A stretch of DNA of 13,365 nt, from the NCBI RefSeq assembly GCF_014359955.1, contig NZ_JACIYL010000031.1, positions 1 through 13,365 of the forward strand. The letters are read 5' to 3'. Source of the DNA: Thermogutta sp. Lineage in GTDB: Bacteria > Planctomycetota > Planctomycetia > Pirellulales > Thermoguttaceae. Each line of letters begins with the position of its first letter. Positions within the stretch are counted from its first letter, which is position 1. Below, in pieces: positions 7,138 through 13,365 of this stretch. The position numbers were made by a program, and so were the translations under genes. A model generated the notes under the pieces. It was not told the origin of the DNA. It saw only the letters and a list, made by a program, of their open reading frames with translations, and did no database searches.

Positions 7138-7839
7138 TCAGGGTGTTCCTGTCGGCCCCGTACCTGCTACGGATGGTGACTGCTCAGGCGCTGTCACACT
7201 CTCGCCCAAAGCTCCGCCCTCCCGTAATCGCCGAAGGACCTCCGCAATCTGCTCCGCCTCTTGTGGTGTGCGAAACTCCCCGATGATGCGTGCTCTTTTG
7301 GAGTCGTTCATCCCCTGCAACAACCGCACCACGTCATCCAGCTCATTGCGACTCAACATTTCGGTAATCAATTCCTTGGCCTGCGCAGGCCGCAACGACT
7401 CCAGTGTCCGACGAACGGTCTCCAATCCGGCGTCTTCCGCTTCTTGCCGCGTTTGGGCGATCAGGGTTTCCAGTTTCTTCTCTTTTTCGGCAACGATCTT
7501 TTCTTTATAATCGACCCGTCGTTTGACATTCTCTATTTCGTCTTTATAGGTAATCAGCATTTTGTTTTTTAGTTCAATATCCCGGTACTCCAATGTCCTT
7601 TGCTGGAGAATCGCCTCGTAGGATGGTTCCTCCTGTGGTTCCGGGTTTTGTGACAGTTTTGCACTGGAGCCCTCGACAGCCTGTTGTTCACCGCGCATGG
7701 CGGCCAGCCCGCGGCGAACCTTTGCGGGAGTTAACCCCCACGCAAACCAAAGATGCCCTGCGATACACAGTGCACCAATGGCCATCGCCGCAAAGAAATA
7801 AAGGGCGGCCGACAATATTCCATCTAACATTCTGCCCAT
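7138..7839 (-). CDS. YlxF/MotE-like membrane-anchored coiled-coil protein
   Basis: The 233-residue protein has one N-terminal membrane segment (about 9-35), a Pro/Glu-rich spacer, a long charged coiled coil (about 75-135), then a helical domain (about 139-205, TLESLRPAQAKELITEML and ARIIGEFRTPQEAEQIAEVL). That last region resembles the MgtE N-terminal domain, a fold shared with part of FliG. The tail is Pro/Gly-rich. Bacillus YlxF lies at the same place between fliJ and fliK, and rhizobial MotE has a similar architecture and chaperones the periplasmic motility protein MotC. Here its target is unknown: it could help assemble the rotor, stator or export gate at the membrane. The start overlaps the fliJ end by 16 bases and GAAGGTG precedes it, indicating coupled translation. 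Confidence 0.78.
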   Translation of the reverse strand: MGRMLDGILSAALYFFAAMAIGALCIAGHLWFAWGLTPAKVRRGLAAMRGEQQAVEGSSAKLSQNPEPQEEPSYEAILQQRTLEYRDIELKNKMLITYKDEIENVKRRVDYKEKIVAEKEKKLETLIAQTRQEAEDAGLETVRRTLESLRPAQAKELITEMLSRNELDDVVRLLQGMNDSKRARIIGEFRTPQEAEQIAEVLRRLREGGALGESVTAPEQSPSVAGTGPTGTP

Positions 7840-8288
7840 GCGTCACCTTCGACGGATGACTGTCGGTTGGCCAGCTCGTCCATCTGCTTCAATTCATTTT
7901 TCACCGCGTTTTTCCGAAACCGTTCGCGCTGCTTATCCCGCAAAAGCTCCAGCACTCGCAGTGCTCGATTCGCCTCCAGCAGTGCTGCACGTCGTCTTTC
8001 AATTTCCTCTCTTATCGCTTTTAATTGTCGAACAAGTTCGTCCTGCTGTGCCGCCAGGATCAGCTCATAGCGACGATATGCCAGCACCTGATCAACATCC
8101 AGAAGACCCGCACGCGTGGCAGCTCGCAGGTCTTCCTGAAGTCGCTTCTGCCGGGCATCAAGCAACTTTGCCTGTTCAAGCAGGATTTCCTCCGCGGAAA
8201 TTGCCTGAAGCAGTTCCAGGCGTCGATTATCGCGTTCTCGTTCGCGAATTTTCAGGACACTTTCAAGGCGAAACTGAAATTGAGCCAT
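7824..8288 (-). CDS. fliJ: FliJ, export-apparatus coiled-coil stalk protein
   Basis: FliJ is the small coiled-coil protein that sits in the FliI ring and links it to the export gate FlhA. The 154-residue product starts MAQFQFRLESVLKIRERERD, the typical FliJ opening, and continues as an almost uninterrupted helix rich in Glu, Arg, Leu and Gln up to KQRERFRKNAVKNELKQMDE. Length matches the family (about 145-155). It lies 21 bases after fliI with only a weak ribosome-binding site, so coupled translation is likely. Its last codons overlap the start of the ylxF-like gene. Confidence 0.88.
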   Translation of the reverse strand: MAQFQFRLESVLKIRERERDNRRLELLQAISAEEILLEQAKLLDARQKRLQEDLRAATRAGLLDVDQVLAYRRYELILAAQQDELVRQLKAIREEIERRRAALLEANRALRVLELLRDKQRERFRKNAVKNELKQMDELANRQSSVEGDAWAEC

Positions 8289-8309
8289 ACTCGTTTATGC
8301 TCTGAATAT

Positions 8310-9695
8310 TCACGGACGTGGTGACACCGCTCCCACGGTCGGTCGTTCTATATCCCGGCGCTGGCTACCGGGTTGCTGGTCGGACTTCCAGTTTTCAATC
8401 TGTTCTGCCAGGTGCAGCAGTGCTCCACGGGCTTCCTCGTAGGTCGCCCGCTGGTTCACGTCCTGCCGCAAAAAGGCGTCGATGTTATCGCGAAATTGGA
8501 TCGCCCGATCGACGCCCGGGTGGCTGCCGCGGCGATAAACGCCAAGTGTGATGACGTCTTCATGGTCACGATAGAGCCCCAACAGTTCCCGTATTCGCAT
8601 GGCCGCGCGATTATGGGCCGGATCAACAATATCCGGCATAAGCCGACTGAGACTCTGTAAAACATCAATCGCTGGGAAATGCCCCCGACCGGCAAGACGC
8701 CGTGATAGTACTATATGCCCATCCAGTAAACCGCGCACGGAATCGGCGACGGGTTCGTCCAGATCGTCCCCCTCTACGAGAACCGTGTAAAACGCCGTGA
8801 TCGTCCCGCGAGCACTCCGCCCGGCTCGCTCCACGAGCCTCGGCAACAAGGCAAAGACGCTGGGAGGATAACCCCGGGTCGTGGGAGGCTCGCCGGCGGC
8901 CAGTCCGATTTCACGCTGGGCCAGGGCAAAGCGTGTCAACGAATCTATAAGAAGAAGGACATCTTTACCCTGGTCGCGAAAATATTCGGCAATCGCCGAA
9001 GCTGTATATGCAGCCTGAACCCTTAAAATAGCGGGTTCAGCGCTGGTCGCCACAACGACGATACTCTTTTTTAGTCCTTCCTCCCCCAGATCGCGCTCAA
9101 TAAAGTCGTTGACTTCCCTGCCCCGTTCGCCCACAAGCCCCACAACAATCACATCCGCCGCTGTATATCGGGCCATCATGCCGAGCAGGACACTCTTCCC
9201 CACTCCCGCCGCGGAGAAAATCCCAAGACGCTGGCCCTTCCCACACGTCAACAGCCCATCGATGGCTCTCACGCCTGTACTGAGCACTTCGTTGATCCTG
9301 GGCCGCTCGCATGGGTGAGGAGGCGCCTGCTCGTAAAGAACGCGGTCCCTTAAAAGAGGCGTCGGCTTACCATCAATGGGATGTCCCTGAGCATCGACCA
9401 CCCGGCCGAGTAACTCTTCGCCAACCGGCAACCATCTCACTGTCCGGCATAGACGCACCGACGCTCCCCGGCGAATTCCTTCCTTATTCCCCAGCGGGAA
9501 TAAAATTGTGGCATCGTTCTTGAATCCGATAACCTCGGCCATCACCTTTCGGCCATGGTCCACCTCAATTTCCGCGAGCGATCCCACCGGCACGGGAAAG
9601 CCCTGTGCGGTGATACTTACGCCCACGCTTTGTACCACCGTCCCCTGTATTTCCGCGGGTAGTATCTTATCTAAATATGTGACAATGTTATTCAT
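8310..9695 (-). CDS. fliI: FliI, flagellar type III export ATPase
   Basis: FliI hydrolyses ATP to help unfold and deliver export substrates and forms a hexamer with FliJ as stalk and FliH as regulator. The 461-residue protein matches the family length and motifs: an N-terminal F-ATPase-like barrel, INEVLSTGVRAIDGLLT before the nucleotide site, Walker A SAAGVGKS at 161-168, GLVGERGREVNDF with catalytic Glu190, Walker B VLLLIDSLTRFA with Asp251, and the FliI/YscN motif GEPPTTRGYPPSVFALLPRL. The Walker A differs from the usual GTGVGKS by one residue, which should not abolish binding. It lies 32 bases after fliH and has no strong ribosome-binding site. FliI rather than a virulence or F-type ATPase is clear from the neighbours. 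Confidence 0.97.
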   Translation of the reverse strand: MNNIVTYLDKILPAEIQGTVVQSVGVSITAQGFPVPVGSLAEIEVDHGRKVMAEVIGFKNDATILFPLGNKEGIRRGASVRLCRTVRWLPVGEELLGRVVDAQGHPIDGKPTPLLRDRVLYEQAPPHPCERPRINEVLSTGVRAIDGLLTCGKGQRLGIFSAAGVGKSVLLGMMARYTAADVIVVGLVGERGREVNDFIERDLGEEGLKKSIVVVATSAEPAILRVQAAYTASAIAEYFRDQGKDVLLLIDSLTRFALAQREIGLAAGEPPTTRGYPPSVFALLPRLVERAGRSARGTITAFYTVLVEGDDLDEPVADSVRGLLDGHIVLSRRLAGRGHFPAIDVLQSLSRLMPDIVDPAHNRAAMRIRELLGLYRDHEDVITLGVYRRGSHPGVDRAIQFRDNIDAFLRQDVNQRATYEEARGALLHLAEQIENWKSDQQPGSQRRDIERPTVGAVSPRP

Positions 9696-9727
9696 GCCGA
9701 TAGTGGTGTTTTCGCAATCCCGCTTGT

Positions 9728-10405
9728 TTATTTATGACCTGCCAGTTCCTCGACAATTCGTTTGGCTTGAACTTCCAGTTGTTCATCGATGACGCCAAAC
9801 TGCGTTTCAACACGGCACCCGCCACGACTTATCGAGGCATCCGCCGTAATCTCTGCCTGCGCCACCGGAGCCAGTTCTCGAACCAGCCTCTCTATCTGCG
9901 GCTTCAGGGCTTCCCAATCGGCCGGATTCAATCGAATTCGCATCGTCGGTGATGCTGCGGCGAGCTGAATGGCCTCCCTCATCAGAGGCAGCATCACCTC
10001 CGGTGTCTTTTCCATCGTCTGGCGCGCCATTCGTGCCGCGATCGCCGCCGCCAGCGCCAGCAGATTACGTTCCCATTCGCGCAGTAAATCATGGCGTGCC
10101 TCGCTGATCTGATTGACCGCCGCTTTCAACGCAGGCATCAGGCTGGTCAGTTTTTTTTCAAGTTCCTGACGAATAATTTGCTCTGTATTTTGAAATCCCT
10201 TTCTCTTTCCTTCCTCTTCTGCTTTAACTTTGATCGTTTCGGCTTCCCGTTTCGCTTCGGTCACAATCTGCGTGGCCTGGCGGCGTACCTCGTCCAGATA
10301 CCGCTTGGCCCGCTCGGCCATATCTTCGAAGTTAAACGGGGTTGCCCGAGCCGCCAGACTCGCGTTCTCAGCTTTAATCACCGTTGAACCGTGTTTCGTT
10401 GTCAT
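9728..10405 (-). CDS. fliH: FliH, negative regulator of the FliI ATPase
   Basis: FliH dimerises through a long coiled coil, binds the FliI N-terminus and tethers the ATPase to the C-ring. The 225-residue product has an Ala/Glu/Lys-rich coiled coil from about 28 to 110 and the conserved C-terminal region with SISRGGCRVETQFGVIDEQL at about 191-210, the hallmark of the FliH/V-ATPase subunit E family. It lies 48 bases after fliG and 32 before fliI, the standard fliG-fliH-fliI order. The ribosome-binding site is weak. Length is usual for FliH. Confidence 0.9.
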   Translation of the reverse strand: MTTKHGSTVIKAENASLAARATPFNFEDMAERAKRYLDEVRRQATQIVTEAKREAETIKVKAEEEGKRKGFQNTEQIIRQELEKKLTSLMPALKAAVNQISEARHDLLREWERNLLALAAAIAARMARQTMEKTPEVMLPLMREAIQLAAASPTMRIRLNPADWEALKPQIERLVRELAPVAQAEITADASISRGGCRVETQFGVIDEQLEVQAKRIVEELAGHK

Positions 10406-10453
10406 ATATTGGTCATCAAATGAGGGAGATCGTGGGTATTCTTTGCCGCAATA

Positions 10454-11506
10454 TTATTCGACCATTCTCACAAAGTGGCCCACCTCCTCGTGCGAGGTAT
10501 CACTCGTTTGTGCTGGTTGTGTCCTCCGTGCGGCAATGCCGACAGGCAGCCGGATTTTGCCGGTGATGGCAAGTCTGCAGGCCAAGTCTCCGAGTCTCTT
10601 TCGAGCTTCCTCCACATCGCGAAGCCGTACCGGCCCCAATTCAGCCAGTTGGGATCGAATCGCCTTCGCTTTCCATGGCGAAATCTCTTTCAGAACGCGT
10701 TCCAAAAGACCAAGCGGCGCCCCCCAAAGTGCCAGCACCGCAACCTCCGGCGGAGCCTGCTCGAATATCAATCCCAGAGACACATCGTCAAAACGAATAA
10801 ACTGATTAAAATCGACAGGCGGCAGCGGTGCCAGTTGTTCGGCAACCTCAGGGGCAACCGTGTAGAGCGTCTGCAGTACCTGGTCGGCAATTCCACCTCT
10901 GCAGTGTTCGACCATACCGGTGATGGTCGTTAATCCCGCGACGCGGCGGCGCGATACACTACTGATTTGTGCCAACTTTTCCTGAAGCGCCTTGTCTATT
11001 TCGCGGAGAATGTCGGGATCGGTCTCTTCTAATTCCAGAAGGCAGCGCACGATCTCCACCTGTTTCTCCCGCGGAAACCGCACAAGGACCGCCCCGGCCT
11101 GAGCCGGAGCCAGGTGCGCAAGGACCAGGGCAATCGTGGGCGCACGTTCTCCGGCAAGGATGCTGGCGAGTTTATCCGCCTCGGCATCCTGGAGTATTCG
11201 AAAGGGCGTTTCCCCCGTCTTCGGTTCCTGGCTTGTGTTTGAAGAAACCGGCTTTTCCCGTTCCGGCGGCTTCTGCACCGTTAATTCCTGGATTGAGATT
11301 TTTGAATCGTCGGCCTGGTTGAGAAATTCCCGAATAACCTGCTCTCTTTCTTCGGTAGATATTCTCCCCAGTGCCATCCAGGTGTTCCGCACCTGCTGGG
11401 CATATTCAGGGGGCAGCCGCTCCAGTAGTCGGTCTGCCGCCTCCGGCTCCAAACAGTCAATAAAGATTGCGGCTTTACGAATACCTTTTGTGTTAATCAT
11501 TGACAT
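10454..11506 (-). CDS. fliG: FliG, flagellar rotor/switch protein with atypical torque helix
   Basis: FliG forms the top of the C-ring: its N-terminal part binds FliF, the middle binds FliM and the C-terminal helix meets MotA. The 350-residue protein shows the N-terminal domain (GIRKAAIFIDCLEPEAADRL), a Pro/Thr-rich linker at about 75-100, the middle armadillo domain (PTIALVLAHLAPAQAGAVL) and a C-terminal domain ending GPVRLRDVEEA. Two conserved features are altered. The EHPQ motif of the middle domain reads ERAP (120-123). The torque charges equivalent to E. coli K264, R281, D288 and D289 are Trp261, Trp278, Ser285 and Gln286, while R297 is kept as Arg294. It follows fliF by 20 bases. An in-frame ATG at 11500 is an alternative start. 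Confidence 0.94.
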   Translation of the reverse strand: MSMINTKGIRKAAIFIDCLEPEAADRLLERLPPEYAQQVRNTWMALGRISTEEREQVIREFLNQADDSKISIQELTVQKPPEREKPVSSNTSQEPKTGETPFRILQDAEADKLASILAGERAPTIALVLAHLAPAQAGAVLVRFPREKQVEIVRCLLELEETDPDILREIDKALQEKLAQISSVSRRRVAGLTTITGMVEHCRGGIADQVLQTLYTVAPEVAEQLAPLPPVDFNQFIRFDDVSLGLIFEQAPPEVAVLALWGAPLGLLERVLKEISPWKAKAIRSQLAELGPVRLRDVEEARKRLGDLACRLAITGKIRLPVGIAARRTQPAQTSDTSHEEVGHFVRMVE

Positions 11507-11526
11507 ACTTTGCAGATGGTGATTCG

Positions 11527-13170
11527 CTACACGGGATTACCGATCCATGCTTTGAGGATGTTGGCGGCCGTTTCGGGATCTTCCGCAACAAGTTCGGCGA
11601 CCTCTTCACGGAGTGACCGCGTGCCGGTAGCCGCCCGGCGTTTCGGTCGTGTTTCCGTCTCAGCTCCGCTGGATTCAGCCGTTTCCGCGGTTGCCGGTGT
11701 TTCAGGAATGACAATTGTGCTCCCCGGGACAGGCTGCGCCGGCTGTCGGACAGTGGAGCGCAGCACGATCAGGCTCACAAGCACCAGGGCCATCAATCCG
11801 AGCGTCGGCCAGTACTGGCGAACAAACTCCAGGGTCTGCTCGGTCATCGAAGGCTGGGGAGGAGGGCTCGAGGGCATGTCCACAAAGTCAGTCACGGTGA
11901 CCAACTGCGTCGGATCGCTCACCCCCTCGACCGGTGGCAGAAGGGTCGCAATATGTGTCCGAATTTTATTGAGTTCTTCTGTTCTAATTTTGTCCAGGTC
12001 CTGTGCTGTGGGCCCTTGCTGGTTTGTATTATTAGAACTATTCTGCTGTTCCCATATTCGTCTAAAATAACTGGCAGGGATAGCGACTGAGACTGTCACG
12101 CGTTTCGGAAGCAGTCCCGCCGTTTCTTGCTGGATCACCGTCTGGCCCACCGAGTTGCGTTCTGTGCGCTGTGTCTCTTCCTCGGTCTCGCTGGGACTGG
12201 TGGACGCAGAGTTGAGTGATCGCGGTGTATTACCCTGGGCCACATAGCCGACGCGACCTCCGCCGTCCGAGGTTGCCTGGCGTGTTTTTGTCGTCTCCGT
12301 CACGTCAACAGCTATTGCTTTGGGGTCAAGTTTTACCTGCTCCTGACGCTGGTACTTTGTGGGGTCCAGCTCCACGTTGCAGCTCACAAGTACACCGGGT
12401 ACGTATCCCAGAGCCGTTTTCACCTTTTCTGCAAAGTACTGTTCCCAGGAGCGCTTCAGGGCATACGTTCCTTCTGCTGCCTGCAGAGGCTGATCATCGA
12501 GGGCATAGTAATTTGCCCCTGTGTCCATATTGGTGACAACAACATCTTCCGGTTTCAGACCGCCTATACTTTTAGCCACATAGTAACGAATAGATCGAAT
12601 AACCTGATCGGACAGCTCCTGCCCTCCGATGGGTTTAATCGCGACGGAGGCTGTGGTGACGGTCTCCCGCCGCAGGCCTCCCTGGTTGGTGCGAGAGAAC
12701 ATCACCACGGCATCCTGGACGCCGGCCATCTGACTGATGACGCGTGACAGTTCCTTTTGGAGGGCGATTTTCGTCCGTTCTTCTAATTTGTAACGCGGCT
12801 CAAAAGCAGAAGATTCCTTAATAGTTTTTTCGAGAATATCCAGATAGTTATAAGGAAGAGCATTACCCTCCGCCAGGGCGGCCATATATTTGTCCTGCTT
12901 GCCCTGCGGAACTCTGATGCGGGTGCCTTCAATCCGATAATCGTTGAGCCCTTTGGCGGCAAATGCCGCTTCCATTGCCGGCAGATCGTTCGGCGAGAAA
13001 TGAGCCCCATTCATCAAGTAAACAGAGCCCCCGGTGTGCGAATAGGAGACGAGAAATCCCAGGCTGATGATCACGGCGGCAAAAAGCAGCGCCGTGGTCA
13101 CCCGCATCCCCGGCGTCATGCCGAGGAAGAGATCCCGCAATTGCTGCCATGTCGTGTTCAGAAAGTCCAT
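11527..13170 (-). CDS. fliF: FliF, flagellar MS-ring protein
   Basis: FliF builds the MS-ring in the inner membrane, the base on which rotor and export gate assemble. The 547-residue protein has membrane segments at about 23-42 and 455-471 flanking the periplasmic ring-building motifs (FSPNDLPAMEAAFAAKGL, YKLEERTKIALQKELSRVI, GLKPEDVVVTNMDTG). A Ser/Thr/Glu-rich loop lies at about 300-345. The cytoplasmic FliG-binding tail REEVAELVAEDPETAANILK sits at 521-540, near the C-terminus, so the FliF-FliG contact looks intact. The length is typical. AGGTG lies 7 bases before the ATG. It follows fliE by 94 bases and precedes fliG by 20. Confidence 0.97.
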   Translation of the reverse strand: MDFLNTTWQQLRDLFLGMTPGMRVTTALLFAAVIISLGFLVSYSHTGGSVYLMNGAHFSPNDLPAMEAAFAAKGLNDYRIEGTRIRVPQGKQDKYMAALAEGNALPYNYLDILEKTIKESSAFEPRYKLEERTKIALQKELSRVISQMAGVQDAVVMFSRTNQGGLRRETVTTASVAIKPIGGQELSDQVIRSIRYYVAKSIGGLKPEDVVVTNMDTGANYYALDDQPLQAAEGTYALKRSWEQYFAEKVKTALGYVPGVLVSCNVELDPTKYQRQEQVKLDPKAIAVDVTETTKTRQATSDGGGRVGYVAQGNTPRSLNSASTSPSETEEETQRTERNSVGQTVIQQETAGLLPKRVTVSVAIPASYFRRIWEQQNSSNNTNQQGPTAQDLDKIRTEELNKIRTHIATLLPPVEGVSDPTQLVTVTDFVDMPSSPPPQPSMTEQTLEFVRQYWPTLGLMALVLVSLIVLRSTVRQPAQPVPGSTIVIPETPATAETAESSGAETETRPKRRAATGTRSLREEVAELVAEDPETAANILKAWIGNPV

Positions 13171-13264
13171 CCCTGGACACCTGATCTTGGAAAATGATGC
13201 AGCCTACTTCGCCTGCAACGCCGCCAAGTCTCCGGGGTTGTCGTTAACTCTACTGATGATATTA

Positions 13265-13365
13265 TTAAACGCGAATATTCTGAATCTCCTGGTATGCCTG
13301 AATGAGTTTATTTCTGATCTGCATCATCAGTTTAAAAGCGATGTCGGCTTTCTGGACGGCCGTGA
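13265..13365 (-). CDS. fliE: FliE, rod/MS-ring junction protein (C-terminal part, cut by window edge)
   Basis: Reading from the window edge, the last 32 residues include TAVQKADIAFKLMMQIRNKL and end AYQEIQNIRV before two successive TAA stops. This is the conserved C-terminus of FliE (KAdxaFxlmmxIRNKxxxAYqEI), the adaptor joining the rod to the MS-ring and export gate. Its place directly before fliF is the expected order (flgB-flgC-fliE-fliF). The N-terminus lies outside the window. The 94 bases to fliF hold no gene. Confidence 0.9.
   Translation of the reverse strand, partial: TAVQKADIAFKLMMQIRNKLIQAYQEIQNIRV

Noticed and set aside
13208..13225. Sigma-54-like GG/GC element in the fliE-fliF gap (TGGCGGCGTTGC)
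   Set aside because: The distance between GG and GC is about three bases too short for a functional -24/-12 promoter.

Overview
The window is one continuous stretch of a bacterial flagellar operon. Every supported gene lies on the minus strand, so transcription runs from high to low coordinates. Both ends cut through genes: fliE at 13365 and the fliL start near position 1. The order along transcription is fliE(partial)-fliF-fliG-fliH-fliI-fliJ-ylxF/motE-like-fliK-flgD-flgE-flbD(swrD)-motA-motB-fliL(partial). Apart from the motAB insertion, this is the fla/che order known from Bacillus. The flgE-flbD-motA-motB-fliL segment matches spirochaete and clostridial layouts. No RNA gene, CRISPR array, insertion sequence or plasmid feature was seen.

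Base composition is moderate and the proteins are divergent. A very large FlgE, a short FlgD, a MotB with an atypical peptidoglycan-binding motif and a charge-altered FliG suggest a deep-branching, non-proteobacterial, non-Firmicute flagellate. A planctomycete (Pirellulales-like) is my best guess, but this is inference from protein style and not a proven assignment.

Region 13365-9728 encodes the rod/ring adaptor FliE, the MS-ring protein FliF, the C-ring protein FliG and the ATPase regulator FliH. Region 9695-7138 encodes the export ATPase FliI, its coiled-coil stalk FliJ and a membrane-anchored coiled-coil protein in the ylxF/motE position, whose start overlaps the end of fliJ. Region 7007-2369 encodes hook assembly: length-control protein FliK, hook cap FlgD and the hook subunit FlgE, which is about twice the size of the enterobacterial protein. 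Region 2132-1 encodes power generation: FlbD/SwrD, the stator proteins MotA and MotB, and the start of FliL.

The points most worth checking are these. FliG lacks four of the five torque-helix charges and the EHPQ motif, although MotA keeps the partner charges. MotB lacks both residues that bind diaminopimelate in OmpA-type domains. FlgE carries two tandem beta-type inserts. The flgE-flbD gap holds an ideal ribosome-binding site and a broken reading frame with a stretch resembling the start of a Fis-type helix-turn-helix. Intergenic gaps are short (2 to 236 bases) and no convincing promoter or terminator was found, so the genes are probably co-transcribed from a promoter outside the window.
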